This document shows positions 10,606-23,240 of a stretch of 64,000 nucleotides of DNA, one piece after another; the stretch's first letter is position 1; every line of letters begins with the position of its first letter. The stretch lies in the NCBI GenBank assembly GCA_022813625.1, contig JAKLMB010000007.1:682001-746000 (forward strand). The letters run 5' to 3'. A model generated the notes under the pieces. That model ran no database searches and was not told the origin of the DNA. It saw only the letters and a list, made by a program, of their open reading frames with translations. This DNA is from Aaosphaeria pasadenensis. Taxonomy: Eukaryota > Ascomycota > Dothideomycetes > Pleosporales. The translations under genes and the position numbers were made by a program.

Positions 10606-12456
10606 CTATCTGAGCGGGAACTGGATGTCCTCCGTGCCCCTCTTCAGGACGTCCTCCAGGCGCCAGCGAGGTGGCTTGACGACCTTGAGGTCACTCTTCT
10701 CTGTCGAGGCCAACGCGTCGGGGTCGGCGCCGCCAGCGACGCCGCTGCTGAACTTGAGCTGAAGAAGGTCGCCCACCTCGTCGCAAGCAGCTAGCATGCG
10801 GTCCAGATCATCCTTAGTATGTGCAGCAGATACACAGAATCGTGCACGGGATGAGACGAGGGGGGTAGCGGGGTAGCCAACAACAACGACCGAGATCTTG
10901 CGCTTAAGCATTTCATGTGAGAAAGCCGGCATCTTGGCAGGGTTGTAAAGCATGACAGGGATAATTGGAGAGTCATCGTGACCATAGACAATGAATCCTA
11001 GTCTCTTCAAGCCGAGTCGTAGATACCTGGAGTTGAAGGCAAGTCGTTGCAATCGCTCCTCACCCTCTCCGACGACGACTTCGCCGTTAATTAGACGCAA
11101 CGAGGAGGCAATTTGGACAAGCACGGGGGGAGCTGGGGATTCGGCAAAGAGCATAGCGGCATTCTGTGTTCGAAGCTTGTCGATGATGTCCTTATCAGCA
11201 GCGATGTAGCCTCCGTTAGCACCGAAGGACTTCGTAAGGGTTCCCATGAGAATATCGACTTCAGATGGGTCGATGCCGAAGTAGTCACAAACACCACGAC
11301 CGTGGGGACCAAGACCGCCAACAGAGTGGGCCTCATCGATGAACAGATGGAATTTGTACTTCTTCTTGAGTTCGATGAGAGCGGGAAGGTTGCACATGGT
11401 TCCCTCCATGGAGTACAGACCCTCTACGGTGACCAAGATCTTCTTCCAGGGCCGGTGTGTACGGGGCTGTCCTTGGGCAATGGCCTGGCGCAGGATGCGC
11501 TCGAGATCGCGCATGTCGTTGTGTTTGAACATCTGAATGACGGCACCGGAAAGACGAGCTCCAAAGCGGATGGAAGAGTGGTTCAACTCGTCTGAAAGCA
11601 TGAGGCAGCCCTTTCCAACCAGGGCGGGGAAAGCAGTCGCGTTGGTGACGAAGCCCATCGAGAACACCATGGACGCAGGCTTGCCAACGAAATCGGCGAT
11701 GAGGTCCTCGACTTCGACGGTAAGTTCGGATGTTCCGGTATCTGAGCGAGGGCTGGCCATGGCGATTCCGTTTTTCCTGATGGCGTTCTCGGCAGCATCG
11801 GCGCAAGGACCGTCAGACTGAGCAAATCCGAGGTAGTTGTATGAGCTGAGGTTGAGTGTCTCCGTGGTCGTTCCGAGCATGCTGAAATTGTAGTTGCCAT
11901 CGTCCGATTTGCGATCTAGGACAGTGATAAAGCGACCCGGCACGCCGGTGGTCGGGCGAGAGAAACAATCGTTAATTCGCATCTTCAATCGTCGGGTATA
12001 GAAATTATCAAAGTCGGAATTGAGGGGTGCATAGCCATCTCTCTCCGCCAGATGGCTGTAGTGCTCCCGTCTGAATCGCTTGCCGAAGAAATCTCGCACA
12101 TGGCCGAAGACGATGAGGATGAGGTAGCTGATGTATGTGGTAAGGAGGAAATAGTATGGAGGTTCATCCTCAATGGGCTCGGAGAACTCGCCATCGAATT
12201 GACTGACATATCGATGCGACTGGGAGCCCAATGGACCGAATTGTGCATGCGCCCTCGCAATCCTCCGCGACTCCTCGGCAGACGGAGCCTGGTAGAGTGT
12301 GGGCATCTTCTCGCCGGTTGCGTTGGTGAGGGTAATGGAGGGCGGTGATGGCGAATTGTGTAGGGCCTGTTGCTGGGCAATGAGGGCTGCTTGTAGAGCC
12401 TCGCTCCTTGCCTTTGGTGATCCGCCGAACAATTGTGTGAGCCTGTTTTTGGGCAT
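10606..12456 (-). CDS. LCB2: Serine palmitoyltransferase subunit 2 (LCB2)
   Basis: Catalytic PLP-binding subunit of the ER enzyme that condenses serine with palmitoyl-CoA to 3-ketosphinganine, the first and rate-limiting step of sphingolipid synthesis; it works as a heterodimer with LCB1. Single exon, 616 residues. A membrane segment lies around 105-125 (YYFLLTTYISYLILIVFGHV), as in yeast Lcb2. It is followed by the aminotransferase class I/II fold of the alpha-oxoamine synthase family. The cofactor lysine is Lys409 in GTLTKSFGANGGYIA, and the DEAHSVGGLGPHGRG block carries the Asp and His that contact PLP. LNLSSYNYLGF and SPRSDTGTSELTVEVED are also conserved. The N-terminal 100 residues are variable, as usual. 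No frameshift or missing key residue was seen. LCB1 is not in this window. Confidence 0.97.
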   Translation of the reverse strand: MPKNRLTQLFGGSPKARSEALQAALIAQQQALHNSPSPPSITLTNATGEKMPTLYQAPSAEESRRIARAHAQFGPLGSQSHRYVSQFDGEFSEPIEDEPPYYFLLTTYISYLILIVFGHVRDFFGKRFRREHYSHLAERDGYAPLNSDFDNFYTRRLKMRINDCFSRPTTGVPGRFITVLDRKSDDGNYNFSMLGTTTETLNLSSYNYLGFAQSDGPCADAAENAIRKNGIAMASPRSDTGTSELTVEVEDLIADFVGKPASMVFSMGFVTNATAFPALVGKGCLMLSDELNHSSIRFGARLSGAVIQMFKHNDMRDLERILRQAIAQGQPRTHRPWKKILVTVEGLYSMEGTMCNLPALIELKKKYKFHLFIDEAHSVGGLGPHGRGVCDYFGIDPSEVDILMGTLTKSFGANGGYIAADKDIIDKLRTQNAAMLFAESPAPPVLVQIASSLRLINGEVVVGEGEERLQRLAFNSRYLRLGLKRLGFIVYGHDDSPIIPVMLYNPAKMPAFSHEMLKRKISVVVVGYPATPLVSSRARFCVSAAHTKDDLDRMLAACDEVGDLLQLKFSSGVAGGADPDALASTEKSDLKVVKPPRWRLEDVLKRGTEDIQFPLR

Positions 12457-15400
12457 GGCACAGGTTGCTGTAGCTATAGGAGGTGTGAAGGTAGTTGCAG
12501 AGGGTCGGGCGAAGTGTGCAACAAAATGTCAACGTCCCCTGTCTATCTCTAAGGAGAATATTACGAAAAGGGGAGCTTGGCAGATCGACTCGAGGGCGAA
12601 GTCGTCAATTCGAGGCGATGTCGACGAATGACGCGCGGAAGAGGCAGTGCGATGAAGCTCGAAAGTATGATGTCGCGCGGGAGTGAATAGGAAGAGTAGA
12701 GCTTGGGGAGCTTGGGAGAGTTAGTACTGTGGTGTGGTGTTTGTAGTAATGGCCGGAGGTGCCGGATGGGAGGGTAGGGGTGCGGACGACGCGGGATGAG
12801 CAGCCACCAGCTGCAGCAGCTACAAAATGAAAATGGACAAGGTAAATACGATTCGAGGGTACACTATTGCATCTCTGCAAGTTGGAAAAGTATGATAGCG
12901 ATAACTGAACAGACTAGAACGGAGGGAGATGCTGTATTGTGTAGGAAGAGAGGGTGGATGTGACTGTTTGTTGCGGTGACCGAGCGTTGTTGGTTTCCGG
13001 GGAGTACACGGCGCATGCACTGAGTGAGGCTGGAAGGGGGGGAAATCAAAGAACAAATTGGGTGACCTACCTTTCTATTCGGAACGCAACGTAACGCAGC
13101 GGATGCGGATTGACGGATTCTTGCACGACCTTTCTGTCCCTTCTCGGTTCGCTCGAGGAGCTGTTTGTGATGTCGAAGGAATTGAACACGCTGCTACCGT
13201 TCGTGTCGTTTCGTGGCGCAGGAGCGAGGCGGCTTTGAAGGAGGAGAGAAGATCCCTGAGCCGCCAAGCAAAGTTCGACCGACGATGATTATTCTCGGTA
13301 ATATAGGCGTCAACGAAGTAAAGAATTCAACGCCCACGAAGAGGCCCGACAGGATGCGACGTAGGGGATATTAATTGATTAAAGACTAGATATGCGGATA
13401 CGCCTGAGTCCCGAAGGGAGTGTGTCGGTCGGGCGGTGGATAGATAGTAGGTAGTAGGTAGTAGGCGGACGGAGGACGGAGGAGTAGGTGAAGCTTGAGT
13501 AAACAAGCCAACCGTGAGAGCAGAGCAGCCGTGCAAAGCGAACAGAGCAGACAGAAAGCAAAAGAGGAGACAAAAGGGGAGGGAGGTCGCGCGATGGTCT
13601 TATTTTAATTAGTTATGGGGGAGAACTTAGAAGATGGAAATTATCAATGGTTGGTTGGTAAAATTGCACACTTGGGAGTTAAGGACTGCACTTGGACTGT
13701 CCACCATCCGTCATCCGCCGCTGCTTACTACATGTACCTGTAATGGTTACTTACTTACTAGTTATAGTCTATACCTTACATACTCATACTCGTACATGGC
13801 TTGTAGCCTTGTACAAGTTGAGACGATGCGCGAAATACAACTATTAATTAAGTTATCAATGGCTCCTGTTGATGCATTGCCATAGTAACTTGTACGATGC
13901 GCAAAATACGCTGTCGATACGCCCAAGGAGCGCGGATGTGCGAACAAAGTCGAGTCCGTGCGGTCATGGTGAACATCGGCTTCGGCTCAGGGGCTTGCCC
14001 GACCTCCGAGATAGCTAGCTAATGGCCATAACTTATGATTATGAGACAGACATGGAGAGCTCTAGGTAAGAGAGTACACAGTAGAGAGGCATTTGTTGAT
14101 TTCATTTCACACTGCTCCATGGAGTAGCTATCCAGGCCCAAGTGCCTAACCTGAGCGTGATTGCTGTTCCTCATACAAGTATTTACCTGGTACAAGCAGA
14201 GTGTTAGGCGAACAAAGATGCCCTAACATTCTGCATTGGCCGTTTGGCGCCGTCTAAACGTCAAAATTTCAACGGCGGAACCAGACTTTCTTCCTTACCG
14301 GCCTACACAATTACCTAAGGCTAGACACACTTTATTCTCTGATGTCGTCATATCTGAGCATGTACGAATTCTTAAAGCCCAAAACCCCTCCATGGCCTTG
14401 TAACTTACTCGGGAGTTCGTACATGTACAGGAATCATGACAAAGTATAGACCTAGGTCTGTATTTGTATACAGGCCAATCGAAGTAAGTATAAATAAGCT
14501 CACACCCAGCTCCCCGCAAACGATCAATTGATAGTTAATTGAAGTCTCTCCCACTGCCTCACATAGGTAAAGTGTATGTGTGATCAACTATCATTTATCG
14601 CTATTTTTCTATCAAAAAGAGAAATGGGAAGCAAAGAAGCTTTTCCCGTCATGCATTACTGATCACCCCATCCTCGAATCCGGAAAAAGATGAACTCCAC
14701 TCAAAACCCACCTCACACCCAACCCCTGGTGAACGATTCCTCAACCCCCTCCCTTCCCTTCCCGCTTTCCCATTTTCCATTCAATAATGATCAAGTCAAT
14801 GCTCCGTATGCCTCCGTGATCCCGTTGGCGCCTGTAAGCCTGACAGCGCCTTAGGTAGTCTAGCCTTGCCCTTTCTTCCTTCCATCGTCAGTCTCCATCG
14901 CTCAACATCCCCACCCGCACGCCTAGTCCCAATACAACGAACAATTCTCGTTCCCGGAGTGTTTCTGCTCCGTACTGTAATCGTACCTGCAGAAGAAAGA
15001 ACAGTGCTGTGTAAAGTTGTACCTAGGAGCGCGGAATTGATGTCATACAAGTAATGACCTAGGCAGCATCGAATCATATCTATCACGATTCAATTCCAAA
15101 CGCCTTCCGTGCCTGATCATGATCCGTATCTGGGGAGCAAAACAGGGACAACCCACTTGTAACTTGATGCCATCGTAGTATCGTCAGTTATGTAGCTTGA
15201 TAATTCGTCGCTAATCTATATCGCCGCTCGCCTGCTACGAGTTGCAAGACATCAATTAACAACCATCGAACTCACTCTCATCCAGCTATCCAACTTAGGT
15301 ACATACCATTAAACCCACCTTCCCTGTGCCTCCTCCTTCCATCAACTAACATTCCATACTACCCTATCCAACCCTACAAGTACCCATCTTCTACTTCCTC

Positions 15401-17517
15401 TCCCCTCCCCTTAACCCAAAGGCCCACTCTCAACCCAAAACCAAAGCCCACCAAAACCATCCAATCACAACCCCCGGAACCATAAACCCTGGAGGCCTAG
15501 AACTCCCACGCGCGACAAGTGATCGACAGGCACAGAAAACCTGCCAACAGGGGAATAGAACCAGGAGAAATAATACTCGTACATGGAGAGTCGTAACGGC
15601 TGTGGCGAAAAAAAAGAAACACATGGTACCTAGGTAGTTACACGCTGCCGTTTTGTTTTGAGTAGGCTACTGTCTCAGGGGAAGACGTTGATGTCTGAGG
15701 GAACCATGTGTATGGAGCAATTCATTCGTACATCCACAGATCACCATAGTCTGTCCAAACATGAAAGTAAACGAACAGAGGGTTATCTGATTAAACGCTC
15801 TCCATCGTGCCTGTCAACAAACAGAACACAAATCATCCGATACCAAATCACCGATACACGTACCCTTCGGCCCTCATACCTCGTACCTCGAACCTGTAGT
15901 TACCGCACCATACATCACCTATCATACGAGTGACAACTATTACTCGTGAGTCGTCAGAAATTCAAGCACGAACAAGCACACGCGTAAAAAGGCGATCTCC
16001 GTTCCAGATTCCCGGTTATTGTCCTTGTCAAGACATCTGACAACTCCTGAACTACACGTAACACAGGCAGGCACAAGGCTCGAATACAATATCAAAGCTC
16101 TCGATTCCTCCCCCTTGTCGCTCGCCCCCTGTCCAGCTCCAGTCCCGTCCCCGGTCCTGGTCTAGGCGGCGGAGGCGGACAGCGGACGGAGGATGGCGGG
16201 AGGGCGCTGCGCTCAATAACGCCTTGTCACTTGTGGGGAGGGGGAGAATAGCGAGCAGAGGCACACAGAGAATACTTTGTATGGTTAGCAGGAAGGAAGG
16301 ATGCGGAAGGGAAGGATGGGTGCATGCAACATGCTGCTGCTATTTGCAAATGGGGGCTCTCCTTCGGACGCGCTCGTACGAGCGGGATATATCGAAAGAA
16401 AAAAAATCCCATCAACCTACAAGTAGGCACTAGCGTGATTGTCTGTAAACCCACTCCCTACCAAGTAAAAAAAAAAGCTGTGGTGATCGATCGGAACCGG
16501 AACTAAGAAAAATAACATGGTTTGACTCGAGTATTCTCCTTGCTCCGCGACACTAAATAATATAGGCCCTTTTTTCTTCATGCCTGCCTCCAAGCTCGCC
16601 TGTTTTGTAATCAATAATCATGACTCTAATCGCCGTGATCGTTCGTCCGATCTGGACAGGCCTGATGCTTCTTGGTATTGGGGAAACATAAGTCAGGTAC
16701 CTTCATTCAACCCCTCATTTCATCACCTAATCGAGTCACCATCATGCAAAGCAAAGTATTATGTGAATGTTATCTCTGTTGTCGATTGATGAATGACCCG
16801 GATGCAAAGAAAGCGTGATGTCCGCACAGCGGGCGATAAGAACCTCCGCCCTAGGCTTCATAATCTCCTCCATCTCCTTCTCCTTCTGCACCTTCTCACA
16901 AAGCGACATAGGAAACCACAAATGAGAAAACAGTGCCAGACATGCCCGAAAAAGAACTTCACAGATAAAAAAAGAACAACATAGGAGAAAAAGGTAAAGA
17001 AACCAGAAAGGTAGACACAGGAACAGACTGTCCGCCGAGCGTGTTTTTTGCTCGGCGGCAGCGACAGATTCAACCTCCAGAGAAACACCGTCAGACAACC
17101 CTACGGGGGGCGCAGGATCCACCAGTCCGCCAGTCCATCTGAAGAACCAAAGCCGTTCCATCGACCTTTTGCAACGCCTTAGAATATCCCGGTCCCTTGT
17201 TTGTGGTCGTTCAATCTGCGTAATAGGCGAGTATGGCGTCGAATTAAGTACGAGTACCAAGAAGAAGTTGTTGAGAAAAAGGGTATGGGATAATGAAGAT
17301 GCAATATGTCGAGCTTTCGGAACAAGATATGTAGAGAAGAGATACTGTGATTGCATTAAGTATCAAAAGCGATCAGTGAAGTCGAGGGCAGCGCGGTCGA
17401 AGCCTTTTCCAAGGCTCAAGAAGCGCGCACCAAGTTCACCGACCCGCAAGTACATTCGCGAGGGTGAGCTGGGATTCAGATGCGTTCAGTACCATCTGAA
17501 TCCATCGCTATGCGACA
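12457..17517. other. 5.1-kb intergenic region upstream of LCB2
   Basis: The first 1.1 kb (to about 13,590) is purine-rich on the plus strand, so pyrimidine-rich on the LCB2 strand, as expected for its leader and promoter. The remainder includes the 3' flank of the homeobox gene. It contains a TAGTAGG/GTAGTAG tract near 13,441-13,466, a 16-bp near-repeat at 13,823 and 13,894, and a TACCTAGGTA palindrome at 15,627-15,636. No gene or transposon was recognised. Confidence 0.55.
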
Positions 17518-19375
17518 TCACTGCATGTGATGGCTCTCGGGTGACAAGCTCGCTGGGTCGAGCGTGCCGAAGGTCACCAGATTTTGCATGTCCAGGTCGT
17601 CTACGCTCTCTTCCAACGGTGATCGAAAGGGAAGATTTAGGGTCTGCTTCGCGTAGAGATCGGTCAACTGCATTGCCTCATCGGAAACTCCATGATCGTG
17701 GGGCATGGAATACCCATCGACGGAGCCATCACGGCCAAAAGAGGAGAGAGGTGGGGACTGATTGGCAATCACTGGATCAGCATGGCCCATGTGAGGCATG
17801 GGAGAAACTGCTGCTGCCGAGTGAGGTGGTGGGCCCATTGGAGTGTGGATGTAAGGTGGAGGGATGTTGTACTGCTGTCCGAAATTCGATGCAGGGATGT
17901 TGTCTGTCGGTGGGCCAGAAGTAAAGAAAGCAGGTGTTCCATACTCAGAAGGAGAGTTGGCTGTGGTGGCCGACATAGGATACTGGCGGTATTCCATGCC
18001 GTATCCGGCCGAGGTATCGATACTCAGATTGGGCCCGATAGGTCCAGCGCTCTGTGGAATAGGTGCAAAGATCTCCGGGTTGGGAATGTAAGGCGATGGC
18101 TCGGGTGGCATCAAGAATGAAGGCATAGGATTTCGAAGCATAGAGAAATCGACAGCAACCGGAACGGATCGACTCCTTTGGCGTTTGTGACCGCGAGCAT
18201 GGAGACCACCGGGAGCAAATGGACCTTCTTGGAACATTCCCATGTGAGGGTGGGCAAGATGGTTCGGTTGCGAGGCGGGGCGATGGTTGATGGGCGAGAC
18301 TGGCGCCGACGCGGCGATAACGTTGTGATCGTAGATGTTATGTCGGTTTTGGAACGATTCCAACGAAACCAGCTTCGCCAATTGGCCACTGAGAACCTTG
18401 GGGTGACCGCCGAGATGATGGATCATCGTGTGCGAGGCTTGTTGATCCTCTGTGAAGTCACCACACTGGAAGAAGCCTCCGGATCCAGAAGAGTCCATGA
18501 AGAAGTTGGGTGGGCGGTTAAGTTCCACGACAAGGCCTCCTGGGCGTTGCGAGGCTCCCTCGGCGTTGGTCGTCATGTCTCCATTCTCCAGGGTGATGTT
18601 CTTTATGTAAGCAAAGGGATACTCGATCTTGTAGCCTGCCGAGTCGTTGTTGATGTAGTACGTAACGCAGCATTTCTCGGGTGAGTAGAAGATGACAAGA
18701 TCCATGGCACTCTGGCCGACTCGTCGCCATGAGCCAATGCTCAGGGAGCGGCATGCGAAGTGGTGAATGACTGGTTGGAGGTTAGCTGGAACTCCTCGTG
18801 CGTCAGCATGTTTGATACGGCGTGGAAACTCACCAACTTTGGAGGAGCTTGTGTCAGTATTGAGAAGCATGCCGCTGCCATATGGGGTCATGGAACCGCC
18901 GGCGCGACCCAATAGGCTGCCGCCCAAGGACTTGCCGGACTCCATAGCTTGCAATTGAAGATAACGGCGCATCGATTCGGGGATGTCATTGCAATCATCG
19001 CCATTCTCGATACTCTTTTTGGCAATGTTCTTTATCTTGGCACGTCTGAGAAGTGGTTAGCTCCGAAACGGCAACAATCATGGGCAAGCTGTACCTGTTC
19101 TGGAACCAGATTTGCACCGAACGCTCGGTCATATTGATGTCTTGTGCTATCCTCTCGCGAACGACGGCTGTGGGGGTGGGATTCTTGTTGAATTCAACCT
19201 CGAGAGTCACGAGCTGGTCCTGGGTGGCACGCTGCCTCTTCTGGTTCTTTTGCTGCTGGGTTAGGGTGCTCTTGCGCGGGGGGCGGCGAGCAGCCGAGCC
19301 CTGGGTTGGGGTTGTAGCCATGGCAGGTGGCGAGGGAGTCGTAGTAGACTGGGGGGTCTCTTCTATCTTGAGCAT
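17518..19375 (-). CDS. Homeobox transcription factor, HTF1/HOX2-like
   Basis: Three exons: 19375-19095, 19045-18834 and 18770-17518, giving 581 residues. The homeodomain spans about 45-104 (KRQRATQDQLVTLEVEF, helix 3 WFQNRRAKIKNIAKK). Intron 1 cuts the Arg codon inside WFQNRR, and removing it restores the motif exactly. Downstream is a conserved block, VIHHFACRSLSIGSWRRVGQ and then VTYYINNDSAGYKIEYPFAYI, which I associate with the fungal regulators called Htf1 in Fusarium and Hox2 in Magnaporthe (conidium formation); the related yeast protein is Pho2. The C-terminal 350 residues are Pro/Ser/His-rich and probably form a transactivation region. The homeodomain is certain and the orthology is likely. 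Intron 2 (63 bp) is in frame and free of stops. The 3.9-kb upstream gap suits a regulated developmental gene. Confidence 0.9.
18771..18833 (-). other. In-frame 63-bp intron of the homeobox gene
   Basis: Donor GTGAGT and acceptor AACCAG, with a GCTAACC branch-point-like site 15 bp before the acceptor. Removal joins SSKV to VIHHF, the block start expected for this family. Retention would insert 21 residues without a stop. Confidence 0.65.
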
Positions 19376-22300
19376 TTTGAAGATGTGGATGCAGTGGGGA
19401 GTGGTTGGATATATCGAGGGTGCTCTGGGAGCGGTCGGGCTGGTGTGATGGAAGGCCAGAAAGGGGTGTTTCTCGCCGGTGTCTATCGGTTGTTCGTAAA
19501 TAAATCGTCAAGTGCAATGAGGCGTGATGGATGGCCCGAGATATGAAAGTAGATAGTGGTAGATGGGTCTCGACGAAGGGTTTCCGGATCGGAGAGTGAT
19601 GGTCAGACGATTTAGACCTGGGGTTTGGTATATAGGCAGGTATATCGATAGGTGATGTCTGTAGGAGACTCGAGGGTGAATCGCACCGTCCAGGCGTCGT
19701 TTGTCGAGATGTAAGAGGGTGTAAAGGAAAGAAGTGATCTGCTGACCGAGGAGCAGAGGTTGAAGGGTTGGGTAAGGTGGAAGATTGAAGTTGGTTGTTG
19801 AAGAAGTAGGATCGTCCAAGAGCGATGCTGCAGCGTCCGAAGGAGCGGAAGGGAAAATGGGGGGATGTAGAGTTGGTAAGTTTCTAAGGAGTGACTATTT
19901 GGAAATGAATGTGGGCGAGGGCCGAAGGAGTGAGGCTCTTCGCAGAAGACGAGAAAAAAAGAGAGAGAGAGAAAGGTGGCAAAGATCGCGCGGCCGTTGA
20001 GGTCGAAGCAATACAGTAACCAGGTAGGAATTGAGGTGATGAATGAAGATGGGTGGAAGGGGGGGTGAGTAGTGAGAAGGGGAATCGAGCAAAGATTAGA
20101 AGGCAGGCTTACATCCAGGGGAAAGGGCGCCAGACCTGGGTGAGTGAGTGTGTGTGTGTGTGGTGGGTGTGGGTGTGAGATGGTCTGTGCTTATTTTGGG
20201 GGAAGGTGCGGTGCAGTAGCAGAAGACAGGGCAGGTGCAGGACAGTTGCAGGGAAGGAGGTGTGAAGGTGTGAATGGGCAGGGGAGAAAAGCTCAGCAGG
20301 GGAGCAGGGCAAGTTGGCAGGGGAGTAGTCTGTAGTCTGTAGGTAGTGTGTAGGTAGGCGCGGCCGCTACTGGGTGTTGGTACGGTAGACGTCTACGGTC
20401 TACTCCGTACAAGTGCACCATCACTACTGTTGACTTGTACTGTGCAGTGTTGCTAGGCAGGTATATCTAGGCATGGGACAGTATTCTCCAGTACGGTACC
20501 TCGACCTGCAGGCTGTAGTGTTTAGTTGGGTCTAGCTGGGTTAGCCCCGGTGTTAGCCAGGTACAAGGCAGGCACAGGACGCACACGCCAACCACTAGGT
20601 ACTCTCCATGCACCTAGATGACCTAGCAAGTAGTCCCTAGTCAGTTTTCTCCCTCGTCTTCTCTTCACTCTCTCCTCCTCTCTCCTCTTTTTCAAAGCTT
20701 CTTCCCCAACTATTTTTGAACCCGCGTCACCAGCATACCCATGCTCAATAGTCAGAAAAATCTCCAGAATAGTCTTTTTACTATCCTCTTCTCTCTTGCA
20801 TTTCTCTCTTCCGTTCTGCAATTCAATTAGAATATGTATAGATAGATACGGAGAACACGGAATATTTGCCTACCTCCTACCACACCCTACCTACCTAACT
20901 TCACGCCGAGCACAACAGAACATGACATGATGCATCCATCGCTCTCCTAAAACTCTCCCCTCGGACTAACACGAAACCGACCACTCCTCACTATTGTACT
21001 CTCCTGAGTCCTACCTCTACGGAGTGCTCTGGTGTCTGCATACCCTACTACATTCTCCAACATCACACACCATTTCCTTTCCCGGTCCACCCTCCAACAT
21101 CCTCGTCACTCGCTTCAATGATGGTCCCCCAGGAGCTGAAGAGCGAGAAGGGGATGGATGGATCGATCATGGATGGGTGTGGGTGAGGATGCGCCAGCCA
21201 GACCAGGCTAGGGGACGGCTCAGACTCGGACGACTCCCACTCTCTCGTGAGTGGTCGCCTCCAGCAGTGGGGGAGTTGTGTGTTATGTTGTGCTGTGTTG
21301 TGTTCTACGGAATACTGTGGACCGTGTGCGTGTGGTGCATCGATGCCGTGTCAAGACTTCAGCATCTGCTTCTACCGGTACTGTGTAAGACTCAGGAGAC
21401 CTCCCGGGAACGTCGTTGGATATTGTACAATTCTCACCCCCTCTCGCCCTGCCCTGCCCTACGTCCCTAGCCTGGTTCAGTCTGTCAGGGAAGCCAGGGT
21501 ACATCCTCGCCCGTTGGACGCTTGCCGTCAGCCTGGCAGAAGCAGCCTAGTGATACTAGACAGAGTGTGCTGGAAGCAGCCTTGCCGCACCACCGCCTTG
21601 GTGGTCTGAAGAGATTCACGCATGAAATGCCTCTTGTACATCGTCGTTCGAGAAAGCTTGCTCTTTAGCCAGCTGCTGCCAGCATGTGCTCTCTCCTCAC
21701 CGCCGTCGATGATGGTGGGGAATTTCCAAGATCAATTGCAAGCAGAGGCTAACAATGCCCACTACACGATACGTGCCCATCGATACTCGTACCTGTACCA
21801 GCGCGGGGGGTCTCCCTAACCGCTTTGTGCTGCTGTGAGATCGAGCTCATGCCGCTGTTTGCTCAAAACGTGGGCGTGGTGCGGTGTGTGGAACAACACC
21901 GGCAAGGAGCGATGATTCACTGGCGAATTCCTTCACAGGCGGCGGCGTCCTGACAAAGGACCAAACTACTCCGTACCTACGAGCACTCTGTGTTACCTGT
22001 AACTACCTCCCATCGTTCAAACGCGTCTTGTCACGGCGACCTGAGCAACAACGCAGCCTTGGCCGCCAGGGTGTGGTTCACATCCTGCCAGCTGTTGGAA
22101 TACGATACGGTATGATACGACGCGGTGCAGAATGCCCGTCACGAAAAAAGAACACCAATAGGTGTATCTAGAGTTCTAGATACCTAGTGCGAGTCGGGCA
22201 ATGGGCGGGTATCGTGACGTGAGCATCGGTGAGGTGAACAGTGCCCAACAACCCCTCGTTGAAGATCGCTCGGATGAGCCGAAACGAGAGGCCACCAAGC

Positions 22301-23240
22301 GCCGCGAATCCGACCTCCCGCTTCGTAAGGGCCAATGATCTGCTCACTCCCAAATCCTTCACACACTTGCTAAATCAGGCACATCAGCATACTGCATCCT
22401 AGTGTCTCTATTTTCCTCTATACTTTTGATCATTACTCCGCGCACTCCGTACATGCTTCAGCTTGTGCAAGAATAAGAAGCAACAGCTCAGTAGCGCGTG
22501 GACATTGTATATTTTGTGTATCCACTGGCCGATGCCGGCACTACAGCCGGTATAATAACCTGGAGGCAGCACAGCTCTATTCGCCCTGCAGGCTGTCAAC
22601 ACGTTGACAAGCGTTCCCTGCACTTTACAGCTCTCGGGCTATTGCAAGGCTCGCGTCAGGTACCGCACCATTGTGTATGGTCGCGTTGGCGATTCGACAA
22701 CTACCACCCAGAACCTTACCACCACATGCCAAAGAGGGTGTTCCAACGCTCGATCCTCGATTTGTCAACTGCTGGTCGGCTTCGACGTTGGCTTCCACCG
22801 TCTCCTCGTCCTTCCACACAGGGTTGTAGCTTCAAAAATCATGCCTCTATTATAGCTAGTCCTTCGGTTTCCATCATGCTCCCTCCCGATTTGGATTCTG
22901 GAACATGCCACTGCAGTATGGCGCAATGTGCATTGCGATGGCCCCAAAACGGCCCCAAGCGTGACTGACCGACAAGCTTGGATCTCCACATAATGTTTCA
23001 GCGTCACACAACTCGGAAGCAACATGCAATGTCAAAGATGCAACTTTGCTTTGATGCAATTCTCGGTCGTGCTTGGAAACGCAAAAGAGGAGAATGATCC
23101 TCAACATGCTGCTCCCGCGACGGCACGAGCACATTGCGCTGGTCCCGTCCTTGACGTGGAGGAAGGTCGAGACAAGCGTGCAGATTGTTGAGGCATAAGG
23201 CGGCCTGCACGCATCCCCGCAGTGCGTTTGCGGTTTTCGT
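19376..23240. other. 3.9-kb region upstream of homeobox gene and downstream of MDM10
   Basis: 19,376-20,340 is purine-rich on the plus strand (pyrimidine-rich leader/promoter for the minus-strand homeobox gene), with a TG run at 20,145-20,162. From 20.4 to 22.5 kb there are two exact TACTCCGTA sites (20,401; 21,967) and near copies at 20,847, 21,018 and 22,444. No gene is recognised; the longer open frames have no family signature. Confidence 0.55.
20401..22452. repeat. Group of GTAC-GGA-GTAC palindromic motifs upstream of the homeobox gene
   Basis: Exact TACTCCGTA cores at 20,401 and 21,967; near copies TACGGAG at 20,847, TACGGAGTG at 21,018 and CACTCCGTAC at 22,443-22,452. Both orientations are present and spacing is irregular. 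Confidence 0.6.

Noticed and set aside
16742..17356. 204-codon minus-strand frame with a hydrophobic stretch
   Set aside because: Lies just downstream of the homeobox stop on the same strand, most likely in its 3'-UTR; composition is low complexity and no family is recognised.
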